A stretch of 64,000 nucleotides of DNA from Lunularia cruciata (Eukaryota > Streptophyta > Marchantiopsida > Lunulariales > Lunulariaceae). The notes beneath the pieces are model-generated. The model saw nothing but the letters and a program-made list of their open reading frames with translations, searched no databases and was not told the origin of the DNA. Location: NCBI GenBank assembly GCA_948567375.1, contig OX419761.1, positions 26,140,243 through 26,204,242 on the forward strand, read 5' to 3'. This document shows positions 1 through 12,840 of the stretch, one piece after another (within the stretch, counting starts at the first letter, position 1; every line of letters starts with the position of its first letter). The position numbers were made by a program, and so were the translations under genes.

Positions 1-3000
1 CCATATCATACAGGAAAGAAAACTCACTCCTTGTAAGGATGGTATCAAAGTGTACGCTGGACCCAGAATAGAAAACCCTCGTGCAAAAAGATAAAAACAC
101 CTAGCTTTTCTTGCTCGAAGATATTCAAGAATTGACAGTTCACAATCTACTGATTTTCGAAGAAGTGGGGAATCCGGAAAGTATGCTTGCTGGAATTCGA
201 CATCCTACACACATGAATTTCATAAGGAGACGAGGACCGCTACTCACGATCAATCCGACCCGGATGTCCAAAGTTTCGAAGGTTGAGACATCGACTTCTG
301 CCTTCACGGCCGGGCAAGCTGTGCGACTGACCGCTACTTCTGCTGTCTCTTGATGGCTCCTAATTAGGGCGGTTCTCCTTGTTGATTGCCTATCGGTAGT
401 TTTCTCTGAAGCGATTACGAAGAGAAAAGATTGAATGGGAAGGAGAGAGATAAATACTTGGTAACAGTTACCCGCAGCGGGAAACGTTAATTGAAAACTG
501 AAGTTTCTTGTTCATTTCACAAAAGGTGAGCAAAGACGAGCAATCATGTCAAAAAACTATCCAGATCAACAACCTCGTAACCTGGTAAGTCGTTGTTCAC
601 GCTTGACAAATTCGAAAAAAGATATTCAAATAAAAGTCACCAGCTACAAAAGCATCACAGACCCTGTTTGCTGTTTCAAACGAAGCTCCATGTTCTGCAG
701 CTATCCGTGCGTAGCTCTCATTTTGTTTTATGGAGTAGCTTGTTCGAGAGCATCCAACTCCAAATAATCCTCAAACAAGCTAAATTTCTCTTCTCATAAT
801 TCACATAGGAGTAGCTTACCTGCGGAAAACTTGCAAGAAGGTCCCTGGAAAGAAGAGCCCCAGCTGCAATTGGCACCAACCGTTGGCTCCTTACGGTTCT
901 TTCCAACTACAGGAGAAGCTAACAAGTTACAATACACCACACCACATTGGATTGTCGCCATCGCCCCTGTTCTTCTATAGACCAATCCACTAATACTCTA
1001 TGCGTTTGATGAAATCAGTTGTGTCAATAGGCAGAGGACCCCGGAGAAGGTTCCCTGCTGTCTTTGCTCAAGCTCGGATTGCGGTCCCTCTAAACTGTAA
1101 GAGCCGAGACTGTCTCTTCTGTCCTCTTTCGTGGATGCGTTTCCGCTCTGTTTGAGCATCGTATCATGAGGATCGACTCCCATTGGCTTGCCTAGGATGA
1201 TGTTTCTCCTCGTTACAGTGGCAGCGTAGGTATCTTTTAAACGAAATTTCGTTCATGGTTAGATGAGTGTCACTGTAGGTAGAGGGGGCCTTAGAATCTT
1301 TGGGATCAATTTCGCCAGTGATTCCCATCTACGAGAGGGGTTTACAGGTATCTCGTGAGGTGATACGGTAGTCTCTACTTACTTTTGTGTACCATTCAGA
1401 TCTGTCAGCTCTATTGAGCGGAAAAATATTTGAATACATTTGATACATTTGATACATTTGAATGGAATTTGATGTCATCTGGATCTTGGGAGGAGATATG
1501 AACCTGTTTGGCTCTAAATCAGTGCTATACACGACTCCTTTTGCTTGATAAGGATTGGGTATCACGAGGACGAGTAAGAGTTCAAAGCACTCATACCCAC
1601 AAGCTGAATCCTTATCTATGTTTGGATTTTCGACTATGGTTTTCATATATGATTGGAACCGTGGAGTACAAGTAATACTGTACAGTTCAATCTTACTTGC
1701 TCTATACAATGACACGAACCAGAATGGTTTCTTTACCTGTAACTAAACTTATTAAACAAAGTTTAATGAGTTTAGTTTAAGCCAAAGCTAATATAAAAAC
1801 ATGGTGACAACTGTCCATAACAGTTAGGAGATTCCGAACAGGGTTTTTCAAGTGTAGAATTACACCAATCTTGAACTAATTTGTTTAGGTGGGGATATTG
1901 TTTTCATCTTGGACATTTCAACCTTGCTGGGTTGCCCTGCCACAAGGAGGCAACTGGATCCACGAGAGGTAGCCGAAGTATTGCGAGCTTTTGGATGGAT
2001 GTGGACAAAGGTGAGGAAGGAGGCTTAGCAAAGGATAGTTGATGAGTTGAAAAAGTAGGAATTGATGCTGGTAACATATCTAGGAATAGTATATACATCA
2101 CATTATATGCAAGCATAATGTGATGAAATAAAGATCTCTAATCTTGTAAAACTGAAAATACTAAAGATAACGTCATGTAGTTCCATATTCTGTGATGCAA
2201 TGATAAATGTAATCTGATCTACTGACTTCTATAGCTGATCGACAATCGTTGAGCATGGGCATCCCCAACCCCAACGAGGCAAGATCCCTGCTTATTATGA
2301 TATAGATTACATACTAAAAAGCATGATCATGATATCCATGCTCTTGCTTATTATAGTTGACATGTTCTTTTGTTCATACCCATCTTCACTCGATCAAAGT
2401 GTTACATCGAATCGGAATACTCCCCTAGAATCAACTCTGAATTCCACCAAGAAAACCAAGCTAGAACACCTTCTCTAAAGAATGTTAAGTGCATCAAAAC
2501 TCTAAAATTGGTTTTAATGTTTACTTCATTTCTGAACTATGAAATACATAACGTAAACAAAGTTAGGCACTCCGACGAGACGAGAAGGAGACTCCGACTT
2601 GGGAAGGAACCATAAGGTGATTTCGCCTAGGTCAAAGTGCTCTTCCATAAGTAATGGAAATTGAAAGCATGTGCCTGACAAATTGCTTAGATTCACTTTG
2701 CTTAAGACTAAACGGACCACAGAACTTGCAGAGTACAGTAGATTGCATACTTACCTTGCGCTTTTGAGAGCAGTACCGTGTTTCTGGTTTGTGCAAGAGC
2801 TTGGATTCACTACTTTATGCTGAAAAATGTTCAAGAAACCAAAGATTCATACCAATTCGACCAAAAGCTGTGTCCTAGCCGGGACATCCAACTGACAGTG
2901 CAAGAGTTGCGATTCACTAGCTTATGTCGAATAACTCTTAGACACCGAGAAAATCATACCACTTAAATCAAAAGCTGTGTGTCCTAACCTGAATATTGTA

Positions 3001-3570
3001 CTGAGAACGCTGCGAGTGCAGACTCAAGCCCAGTGACAACTATCTGCGACTTCAACTGACCAAGATCGACTAACACTGAAACCAGTGGAGCGGAAAATTA
3101 GAGCACGCAACTCTCTCTTCCTGTGAATGCCATGGGGTCATATCAACCTGGTGATCTCCTGCTATGGAGAATGTAGACTCTTCACACTGCACCGTAAGTG
3201 CTTCTGTCACCGAAAGCATGCGCGCGGGAACATCTCCAATATGGTGATCCGCAGATTCATCCAGAAAGTCTCGAGGACTTCGCTCTAGATTCGACCTTTT
3301 AGATGCCACTTATGAGTCCTAACTGACCAGTTCTCGAAGCATATGAGGACAGAATATTCTCCTCTCCGTCCCCCAACCTGGGAGTTAAACCCTAAAACCG
3401 TCAAGGAAGGAAAACCCCTGGGTGACAGAGTGCGTTAGAGTTTGAGGGAGTGCGGGGTAGCATCTGATAAATTCTGTGCAGCAGATACTCGTCCGCTGGA
3501 TTCAATTCTGATCGAGTTTCCGTAAACAAAGCCTTGTGGGCCTATTGCCCCACTCGGCGCTGGAGCAGCG
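1..3570. other. Intergenic, upstream of OXA1; no gene recognised
   Basis: Only short reading frames without recognisable domains are present on either strand, and none shows a convincing exon series. A small direct repeat of the decamer TTTGATACAT lies around 1435-1462. The last few hundred bases must hold the promoter and 5' leader of the OXA1 gene, but I could not pick out a TATA box or start site with confidence. Confidence 0.5.
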
Positions 3571-6500
3571 ATGTTTTACCGATCGGCAATTCGGAGGATC
3601 GTTGTCCAATCTCAGCAGCAGCAACAAGCACGGAAATATTCGCTACTGGCTGGAGATCGGGCTTTGTGTAGTTACTCGTCTATTGGATTATGGAGATCAG
3701 GTGCTACTGTGCCTCGGGTTCTGGGAGCCCCACAGTTGGAGGAAACTAGTTCGGGAGATGGAGGAGGTTCATGGGATCAAAACTTGAGAGATCATTTAGG
3801 GAGATCGTGGTCTGCAAGTTATGCAAATCTGGGAAAATGCAGTAATATCACGGATTTGGACAGGAATGCAGGAAGAACTGGTCCTCATGCGGGAGAACAG
3901 AGTGGAAGTTATAGTAGTGGTGGATTGGAGGGTCGAATATCGGGGCGGAGTATAACTTCAAATTATGTCAGCTCAACTCAGATCCCCATGCTGGGATATT
4001 CCGGGGAAGCATTCAATCAGAGCTTTGGGCGCTATGATGGATTTTCAAGAGGCGGAAGGGTGAGATTAGGCAGCATTGGGTCCGAAAATATAAGATTTTA
4101 TAGATCTACTACACCTGCCCTAGGGGGAAATTTGGAGCTCAGCAGTGGTGAGCAATTGGATGCTTTGGCCGGAGTTACAGGCAGTGCATCTACCGTAGCT
4201 TCAGTGGCCACAACTTCTGGTACTCGTGTGATAAGTGAAGTCGCTGCTGCTGCGGCCGATTGTTCCTATCCTACCGCTGCCGTCCAGTATTTCATTGAAG
4301 GAGTTCACTTGACTACTGGGCTTCCTTGGTAAGGTCGAATATATGAGAGACAAAAAACATATGATCGGCCTATCCTTCTACTTCTAAGAATCAATCTTTC
4401 ACGATACAAAACATTAATACTTTTTTTAGAGAGATAATGCTTTTTTACCTGCCTTCCAATTGCTGGATATTGAAGTGAGGGAAGTCGGAAGACGTTAGGC
4501 ATACTGAGGCGTTATGTGGATGGCACCCAAGGAGATAGTGAAATATTCTGAACGGAGATCCGCGTTTATGTTCAGGTGGGCTTCAATAGCAGCCACAACA
4601 GTTGCAATTCGTGTTATGGTCCTGCCAATCTTGATCTATCAAATGAAGGCCACAGCACGTCTGACGGTGGGCTTCCAATCAAGTTCATGTTCAAGATTAC
4701 AGAGATAATCTTAATTGCCTTGATACCTGAGTGAAAGCGATGTGGGAGTATCAATATCAAATTCTTGTGAAGTTCACAGAAGTAGTATTCAGCCCTTTCT
4801 TTGACGAATACGGTCATCTGATGCAGCTCATGAGACCTGAACTGGAGAAGCTTACGAATCACATCAAGGAAAATGTGAGCTACTGCCATTTCAGCTCCTT
4901 CTTTTAGTCGCTGTAGGAAGGTTTTCAGGTTCTCTTAACTATTGTAGTGACGGTGTTATTCCTTGATGTTGATGAATACTATCGAGAAAGCTTGTAAGGA
5001 CGTGAGGAGAGCAGTTTTATCTGTGCATTATCTTCCGTCATCTACTTAAGGAAAGTATGTACAGAATTATGATCCCAAAATCGTCGAGGAAAATCAGCAG
5101 CGCATGAAAACCCTCTTCCAACAGTAAGTTCTTGACTTTCCGACGACCTCAAAGGCAATCACATTCAAATTGTTCTGTAATCAGGGGCTGAGATGTCTGC
5201 TATCTTCAGAGAATTTCCATTCGCAGAGGCAAATATTGGTGTCAATTCGAACACCTACGAAAAGAGTTGCTTTCTAACGTCCCGCGTTGTGAATGTGTCA
5301 GGCATAAGACAAGTCCACTCTCTCCGATCCTTGGGGCCTTTGTCCAGGCTCCAATATTCATGTGTTTCTTCTTCGCCGTAAATTTCTTCCATTAACTTTA
5401 CAGTTGAATCATAGAGATAGATGACCTTGTATACATAAGTTATGTACGTATTTCTAAAACAAGAATGCAAAAGAATAATGTCTATCAGAGAAGAAATTAT
5501 AGCTCCTACATGGAGTTTTTCAATCTAACCTTTGAAGGGAATCAATTATCATAGATTCGTAACATGGCGGAAAGGGTGGAGTCTTTCAAGGAAGGAGGAG
5601 CTTTATGGTTCACGGATCTCTCCACTCCTGATAGTTTCTTCATCATGCCTGTACTTAGTGGAGCAATGTTCCTGTTGACTGTTGAGGTACTTCAATGTCT
5701 ACTTCTTTTACTTTCTTCACCACAAACGCACACAGTTGGAGTACAAATTACTGAAGTCTAGAGATCTTTGAATCACTTTTCATCCATCTTCTTTCACGTC
5801 TTTTTGTGTTTGTTTTTTTGAGTTGCCCCTTCTCTTTGAGTTAATGGATTGCAAGCTGCAGTTTACAAAGTTGACCAGCCTGCCTGATATGCAGGGATCT
5901 TCCTTCGCATTGAGCCGTGCTATCTTGTTGCAACTTGGAACTGAGGAAACCTAATGAATGTCGTGATGCAGCTGGGGGCCACAGATGGTATGCAAGGACA
6001 GCCGATGCTGGGGAAGATGAAGATGGCGTTGCGAGGTCTAGCGATCCTCCTTGTACCGCTAACTGCCAGCTTCCCAAAGGTACGTACCAAATATTTATGT
6101 CTATTAAGCTGTTTCTTTCCTCTGCATTATGCTCAAGAACATTTGCTTGCATCATTCCGGCTGCATGTACAATCCGGGGCTTTCTCTCTGAGGGAGCACC
6201 TGGACTCCAACGAGAACGTTGAGTACAATAAAGATTACTTTAGACGACTACAGTGAGGGTCCCGTTTCTTGGATATTGTCTTTTGGGAACCCGAATGCTA
6301 AGTGGTTATTATCTTCACTCGTCTCGATGTCAAGCAGGCTCTTTTCTGTTACTGGTTGACTGCAAATGTGTGCTCTATAGTCCAAGCTGCAGGTATGCTT
6401 TTCACCTACTCTGGATACTGACTTGTGAACAGCAGATTTAGAATTCATAGTTTTATGCTTCAGTATTTATACATGTCACCATGTTTGCGTTTGTGAAGGA

Positions 6501-6747
6501 CCTGTTTGGCATGCTGAGATAGGCGAATTACTTTGAAGATTCTGACCCACCGCACTGCTTGACTATCACAGTTTTCAAACAACCTGGAGTTAAAGGCGCT
6601 TTAGGCATACCTGATGTATCGCACATGGCAAAACCCAGTGGTCCTATTGCACCTGTTATGACTTTTAGTCAACCCCCTAGATCCCAACCTACTGGAGCTG
6701 AAGGTGGTGAAACGAGAGTTGGCACCTACAAGAAAAGACGAAGGTGA
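3571..6747 (+). CDS. OXA1: Mitochondrial inner-membrane insertase OXA1 (YidC/Oxa1/Alb3 family), nine exons
   Basis: The product inserts mitochondrially made and conservatively sorted proteins into the inner membrane from the matrix side. Exons read 3571-4328, 4576-4666, 4827-4874, 5065-5123, 5302-5377, 5555-5686, 5972-6079, 6338-6392 and 6572-6747. Every intron is GT-AG, and phases match at each junction to give about 500 residues. Residues 1-30 form an Arg-rich, acid-free presequence with a Gln run (14-20). A Ser/Gly-rich linker reaches residue 240. The insertase core follows: AVQYFIEGVH, then TM1 WWASIAATTVAIRVMVLPIL with LIYQMKATARLT, then LMRPELEKL, then FVQAPIFMCFFFAIRNMAE, then GALWFTDLSTPD, then IMPVLSGAMFLLTVE, then the last two membrane segments (FCYWLTANVCSIVQ). 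The C-tail is short, about 57 residues, and ends KKRRR. Length is slightly above the usual 430-450 because of the linker. No break was seen. The start was chosen because it opens the presequence. Confidence 0.93.
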
Positions 6748-8779
6748 ACATCAACCTTGGTAGCTCAGAAATTATCAGGTGACTTTATTTTCGGTATTCA
6801 TCTTACAACCAGCAGACCTGTAAAGGGGTCGTCGGCTGTTTCTCATGTCTAAGTTCAGGGAAGTACAGCATCCAGATAACAGGAAGGCGTTGAGATAGGA
6901 GGATATATATTGGACAAGATGTCTACTTACAGTAAAGGAATTGGTCATAGGTTATAGGTTAAATAAGTTAGACTAGCGTTGAATTCATTCTTAGGGGATT
7001 AAAACTTCCCCAACAGTTTTGCCTGCGATTAGGAAAACGCTTTACTGATTCTACATTGACGATGGACCATCAAAGATTGGGTCCATTGCATGATAATAAT
7101 AGTTGAGACATGTGACTTTGCTCTACAAGCTTGTAGACAAATCTTGTCACTCAAATTAATCTTCAGGGACAACTTATGGACGTTCCGGACGTAGTTTGGC
7201 ACGGGATAAATTTCAGTTCCTTCACAGAAAACGGTTGTGCATTTCGGGGTGAAAGATAAAAGCAACCACTCTGGATCGAGTTCAAGTTGGCAATAGTTGT
7301 TTTTATCTCTAAATTGTTACCTGTAGTGCTCACTGAGGCTTTTTCATGAAGCATTGGGATTGATATGGCAAGATAGAAGCTGATTCGAGTCAAAAGTTGC
7401 ATCGTCATGCAGAGGGTGTTCAACTAGGATCACATCTGTCAGGTGTAGTGGGCAAGTAAAGGGAAGGAAAATATGTCCAACTACTGGGAACCCTTTAAAC
7501 TAAAGATTCATGTGATGACCAGAACGGATAGTTCCACCACAGCCACATCTTCACCTAGGAACCTTCATGGAAGGCTAATGTATCCACACGAAATAGAGTA
7601 GCTGTTATGGGCAGTCCTCACAACCACGTCAGAGACGTAAACATTCTTCATAATTTTCCTCGTGGAAACAACCTAAACTATTCAAGTGAACTTCAAAGTT
7701 TTACGAGTTAGGCTGGACATTTCCCACAGCAAAGTGAAAGCCGTACAAACTTGGATAGAAATCGCAGCCGGTACCACATGATGGACGCTAAAGGATAGAA
7801 TTACTGTGTAGTAGAAGATTCCGAGGGAACGTTAGCGTGGAACATGATTCATTCAATTTGCTGAGGAAGCGGTGTGGTCCTGAAGATATTCCATGGGCAG
7901 ATTTGATTCAGGTAGGCACAACATTAAGAGGGTAGTCCAGCAAGGGCACGAGTCCCGACTAGACGCCAAGTTCGAGTCTCTGAAAGTTCCAGTTGGTTCG
8001 TTGTTTCATTGATCCAACAGCATTCCAAGGAGGAGTGCATTTCAAGGGATCGTTTAGGTTGACACCCCAACTTGTAAGTTGATTCTGATTGGTGCTCCAC
8101 TATTACCACCGCTTTGATTCGCGCGTCACGCACTGTTTATCCCGCAGCCATTGGAAACGTGACTAAATCATATGCCGCATACGGTGATCAACAAATCAGA
8201 ATCCACCGGGTATCAAACTAGCAAATGGGGGTGTCAACGTAGACGCTCCCAACTTAAATATCGACAGCACACACTCTTTATCGCTTGAGACATACTTCTA
8301 CGGTTGCCGTTGGTGTGTCCATATTTACTGAAGAATTTAGTAACGATCTAATTATCATCAGAGACCGCAAATGATTAGCAAGCTGAAGTTTGAATTTCAC
8401 TTTACGGCATCATCGGTGAACATACTACATGTGGTTGAAGAAATGGAAGTGTGTTGCATACCTCATCATACTGCACCTTCAGCTGTGCGCACCTACATGG
8501 AGCTGGACAATTGAAGAACCTTTAAACATCTATAGCGTATGATATAATACGTCTGCTGGTCTCGTGGCTGACTCCGTATGAAAGAGCATGCTGGAGTTGC
8601 GTCCAGATGGGAAGGTAAGAGATTAGGTTGACAAGAAAAGCAACAAGCAGCTTTGGGGTGCAACCGACTTAGACAAGTGAACTAGCCTCAGTACTGGCCA
8701 AATGCTCAAAACCACAAAGGTGAAATATAGAGCGAGTGCTAGGAACCAACAATCTAGTGCATGAACCATTTCAGACAAT
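6748..8779. other. Region between OXA1 and the Harbinger element; no gene recognised
   Basis: The first part must hold the OXA1 3' UTR. No frame longer than about 85 codons occurs, and none of those seen carries a recognisable motif. The bases AAT at 8777-8779 are the left target duplication of the element that begins at 8780. Confidence 0.5.
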
Positions 8780-8805
8780 AGGGGGTTTCAGAAATAGTTT
8801 TACGA
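8780..8805 (+). repeat. Left terminal inverted repeat of Harbinger copy 1
   Basis: The first 18 bases are identical to the complement of the right end (18120-18137). The next eight or so match in part. Confidence 0.88.
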
Positions 8806-9060
8806 AGTTTCTAAACTTTTCATATAGATTGTTACGAAGCGGTGACTAAATGGGTACGTCGTGTGACCGGGAGGTAGAAATGGTAATGTTCCAGAGTTGG
8901 GGCCAAGTTCCTTATTATTAGCACACTCCGTATGAGGTGGTTCGTAGAAAACAAGGGAGAAGGAATTTTCCATTATCACTCCGTAGTGCATTGATTGCAC
9001 ATTAGGGTAAATTAAGTTTTTGTTTAGGGTTAGAGTGAAAGTGACGGCCACCAAAAGGAG

Positions 9061-9089
9061 CATCCGGGGCATCCGGGGCATCCGGGGAT
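9061..9089. repeat. Short tandem repeat, unit GGGGCATCC
   Basis: Three copies of a nine-base unit stand in tandem in the left subterminal part of the Harbinger element. The region is otherwise non-coding, and a 141-codon frame on the minus strand across it looks like chance. Confidence 0.7.
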
Positions 9090-9566
9090 GTTCAAGAACA
9101 CCCATGGAAACGAAATGACTAGCGGCAACTGGGCAAATTTTTACCGAGGAAGATTGGAGGGAGCATGAGTGGAAAGATTTGAGGGGATGCAAAAATTGAC
9201 CACTGATGAAGATTTGAGAGACCATAGTAGATTTGGAGTGTGAATATTTGAGTGCGAGCCCAGTGAGAAGGTTAAAGTGAGGAGTGATTTTGTTTGAAGT
9301 GTTACTCTCTATTTCATTATTTTAAAAAATTGTCTTTTGTACGAGTATGAAATGTACACCTTTTTTCACCTTGAGTAATGAAATGAAATTCATGAATTTT
9401 TTTTCTTGTTACAAAATGGAATTGCACAGATTTTTTTTGTTTATGCACAGAGATGTCTGTTTGCTGAAATTTCACAGGGAGAGGGAGATGCCCCTTTGCG
9501 GAGAAGAGAGATCCCCTTTGTGGATAAGGAGTTATTATCAGTGGTGATTAAAAATAGAGTTTTGTC

Positions 9567-10812
9567 ATGCCGAGAGGGAGCACTTGTTTAGAACTAATCA
9601 GAAATATTAGAAAATGTATTCAATGGATGATTCGGTTAGATTTGGAGATATCGCTACCAGGATTAGAAGATGAAGATGAGGAATTAGGAGGAGATTTAGA
9701 TATGCTAGAATGTTTTATTAGTGGATGGGAGTATGCACATATTCATCGATACTTAGAACCCCGTGTTACTTACCCTTGTAGTAGAGAGTTTGTGAAGTAG
9801 TATTTTAGAAATCTAGATACTAAGCTAGTAAGCTGGCCTTTCGCCAGCTTACTAGAATGGATGGGGATTCTTTTTCAACATTAGTTGATTTGATTAAGAC
9901 TCACTCAATTTTTGAGAAAAGGTACCAAAGGGAGCAAACACCCATGTGGATCCAAGTTGCCCTAGCATTGGATAGATTTGGGCATCACGGCAATGGAGCT
10001 TGTGTTACGCAGGGTTTAAATATTTGGGGCATTAGTGCTGGTTCAACAATTGCTTTTACTGATAGAGTTATGACAGCCATATTAGATGTGATGAAGAGTC
10101 AAGTTGCTTGGCCCGAACTCGAGGAGAGGAAAAGGATATCCACTATTTTTGCACTGAAAGGTTTTCCGGGTTGTGTTGGTTTGGTAGATGGCACATTGTT
10201 CCCTCTTGCAGCCCGACCAACTGTGGAAGGGGAAATATATTTCAGCCGCAAGGGTTCATATTCTATAAACGGGCAAGTTATTTGTGATGATAAAAGGAGA
10301 GTTATACATTTTTCTGGAGGTATGGTTTATGTTATGTGTTATTTTGTTATGTATTTTTGCAATGCATTGGTGATCCTGTTTGTTTAGTTTACAAAAAGTA
10401 TGGCCTTTTTTTATTTGCAGGAATGCCTAGGTCATGTCATGATATGACTTGTTTGAAAAACTTGTCACTATGGAATGATTTGAACCGAAGAGGGAGGTGT
10501 CACACTTTTGAGGCAAAGGAGTACCTTTTAGGTGATTTGGGTTATGTACCCATGCATCACCTAGTAACCGCTTTCAAGCAGGCTTGCTTAGAAGACAAGC
10601 AGGAGTTCAATAATAGTTAGCAAAGGCAAGAGTGATAAATGAGCATTGTATAGGAGTATTGAAAGCTAGATAGCATTCTCTTTGTGAGCTAAGAGTGCAA
10701 CTGAAAGACAATAGTAGAATGCTTATTTGTTCAAGTGGGTATCGGTGTTTACATAATTTTTTAATCAATAGGTCTGACCTTTGGTCAGAGGACGATGGCG
10801 GATTTACAGAGG
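9567..10812 (+). pseudogene. Harbinger DDE nuclease (HARBI1-like transposase), broken
   Basis: This is the catalytic transposase of the element. Block 1 (9567-9800) is an acidic N-terminal part. Block 2 (about 9851-10318) matches the HARBI1 core: RMDGDSFSTLVDLI, WGISAGSTIAFTDRV, and GCVGLVDGTLFPLAARP with the first catalytic Asp. A GT-AG intron (10319-10421) joins HFSGG to MPRSCHDMTCLKN, which carries the second Asp. Then come YLLGDLGYVP and, in another frame, INEHCIGVLKAR with the likely catalytic Glu. LHNFLINRSD lies near 10753-10780, just before the 200-N gap at 10813. Damage seen: a TAG at 9798 with a frame change across the hairpin at 9825-9855, a frameshift near 10615, and a TAG after VLKAR near 10672. 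The gene is therefore inactive, although all three acidic catalytic residues remain readable. The start is uncertain. Confidence 0.85.
9825..9855. repeat. Perfect 13-bp hairpin inside the transposase gene
   Basis: Arms CTAGTAAGCTGGC (9825-9837) and GCCAGCTTACTAG (9843-9855) are exact inverted copies around the loop CTTTC. It falls where the transposase changes frame, just before RMDGDSFSTL. Confidence 0.9.
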
Positions 10813-11012
10813 NNNNNNNNNNNNNNNNNNNNNNNNNNNNNNNNNNNNNNNNNNNNNNNNNNNNNNNNNNNNNNNNNNNNNNNNNNNNNNNNNNNNNNNN
10901 NNNNNNNNNNNNNNNNNNNNNNNNNNNNNNNNNNNNNNNNNNNNNNNNNNNNNNNNNNNNNNNNNNNNNNNNNNNNNNNNNNNNNNNNNNNNNNNNNNNN
11001 NNNNNNNNNNNN
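10813..11012. other. Assembly gap, 200 N
   Basis: A run of exactly 200 N hides the end of the transposase gene and its downstream junction. The round length suggests a placeholder rather than a measured size. Confidence 0.99.
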
Positions 11013-11279
11013 ATAATGCCAACATTGCATTGATTATAACAATGATGATATACTCAATTGATTGATTGAGATTCCATATAATAAAATATATATTCTCAGT
11101 ATTCATCTCATATCTCATAGTCCCGTAACTTAGACCAAGAGTCTTTTCTTAGACCATGAGTGTATCTTCATGTAATATTGTGATAAGAACATCATGTGGA
11201 TGCAAAATAATTCTATGAAGCTTAAGCTATACATTTGTAAGTCCTCCATTGACACTTATGTGCACTTGGAGAAAAATGA

Positions 11280-11520
11280 GCCGATGTTGCATACACCAAG
11301 AGATGACTCTTATAGACGCTGGATGTCACTCACAAACTTAAAAAATTAATCAAGAGTGGCGCTCGTAGACGCTGGGTGCCGCTCACAAACTTAAAAAATT
11401 AATCGAGAGTGGCGCTCGTAGATGTAGCGGACGCTCGGAGCGCACCACATATTACATGCACTCATAGGCACTGGTAGGCACCGGTAGGCACTACGTGAAT
11501 TATGTGACGCTTGGCTGCGC
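11280..11520. repeat. GGCGCTCGTAG / CGCTGGGTGCC motif array with a 53-bp tandem duplication
   Basis: A 53-bp unit is tandemly duplicated (from 11315 and from 11368), each copy holding ACAAACTTAAAAAATTAATC. GC-rich motifs in and after it (GGCGCTCGTAG, CGCTGGGTGCC, GGCACCGGTAGGCAC) are the reverse complements of the motifs repeated at 12230-12840 and 15770-16160. That is the layout of subterminal repeats of a nested element. Confidence 0.7.
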
Positions 11521-12239
11521 CAATTGGCGACATGCGTGCCTCATGTTGCCGCTCGGGATTTGGGTTTGTTTGGTTGAAAAAATGCAAATTTGCCTCCAAA
11601 GTGTACATTTTAGTATGTTCGGGATTGAGTTTTTTTCTGACAGCCTGGGTTATGTAAACCTGTGTTCTTTTCCATTCTTGTCATTCGAAAGCTTTATTCT
11701 TGAGTGTGTGGGGTGTTGGAAGCAGAATTTCACGAGTGAGTACTTAGAAGGAGAAAGGTCATTTCAAGGGTCATTTCGTGAGGCAGAAGGTGTGCTGGAG
11801 GGTCATTTCATGAGGTAGAGTGTGGGCAGGTGAGACATTTTGAGACAAGGGAAGGAAAGAGGCAAACTGGCTAGCTGAAGCACAACTCGAGAAGCAACAA
11901 GGAGTGATTGAGAAGAGAGGAAAAAGTTCAAGAGCACATTCATTTTCAACCATGGCAGAACCTGGGGATACGAAAAGATAGTTGGACGGGCCCGACATGA
12001 GAAATACTCAGGAAGGAGATTGGCTCATAGCTTTCCATACCATTCAACACCCAACCAATTTCATCAAGTGGTGCTGGTTGGATAAACATCAAGTTCAAAC
12101 TGCTGTTTTGGGAATTTGGGAGGTCGATCTAGATGTAATGGGGTTGAAAATAACTTTTGGACTTCACTATCCATGGCAAGAGGTACTTTTCAAACATTCC
12201 TCATTCTTTTCTTTTCAATCCATCTTGATATGTTCATTT

Positions 12240-12840
12240 TACTTCCAGAAATTGCTTTCAAATCATCAACGCCTCCCAGCCTGTCCCGTAGTGCCACCTA
12301 GCATCCCCTCACGCCATCCAGCGCCATCCCGAACCCCAAACCCGCATGAGCGCCTTCCCCCCGTGCGCCATCCAGTGCCCCTCCACGGCACCCAGTGACC
12401 CGCACGGCACCCAGCGCTCCCGCGGGGCTGCGCAGACATACTCACGGCTCTCCCTATCCCGCAACGCCTACCAGCGCCGTTGTGTGTCGACGAGTGGGTT
12501 CCAGCGGCATCCCCATCCCGTTAACCCCTCGCGTGAGCGTCTTCCCGTGACCTCACGCGGCAACCCAGCGCCTCCGTGCGGTTCCAAACTTAACCCCGCA
12601 CTGTCCTGCAGCGCCATCCAGCGGAGCTGCACCTACGGGCAGCATCCACGGGCGCCCTTGTGCGGCCTCAAGCGCCCTCCCGGTGCACTACGGGCGCCAT
12701 CGGTGGTTAGGACCGCCCCTCCTGCATCGTCACGTGTCCCTCGAATGCATCTCCCAACGGCTACCGGTGGCAGCTAGTGGCACTTTGTGATTTCTCAGTT
12801 TGATAAGACTGTGCGCAAGTGCCTTCTAGCGGCACCCAGT
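12240..12840. repeat. GC-rich degenerate repeat array (CCAGCGCC / GGCACCCAGCG)
   Basis: This is about 600 bases of strongly GC-rich sequence in an AT-rich setting. It is built from imperfect 8-12 base motifs such as CCAGCGCC, GGCACCCAGCG and CCAGCGGCATCC. A 143-codon frame crosses it, but the repeat composition explains the frame better than a protein does. Confidence 0.7.

Noticed and set aside
5841-6155. 104-codon minus-strand frame opposite OXA1 exon 7
   Set aside because: It lies on the wrong strand over a proven exon and matches nothing known.
8800-9225. 141-codon minus-strand frame in the Harbinger left end
   Set aside because: It includes the GGGGCATCC tandem repeat and terminal-repeat-adjacent sequence; no homology and no sign of a gene.
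10695-11118. Frames of 73-112 codons across the N run
   Set aside because: Most of their length is unknown sequence; only LHNFLINRSD before the gap was used, as part of the transposase.
11280-11430. CRISPR-like look of the 53-bp repeat
   Set aside because: Only two units, no spacer-repeat alternation, and a eukaryotic transposon setting.
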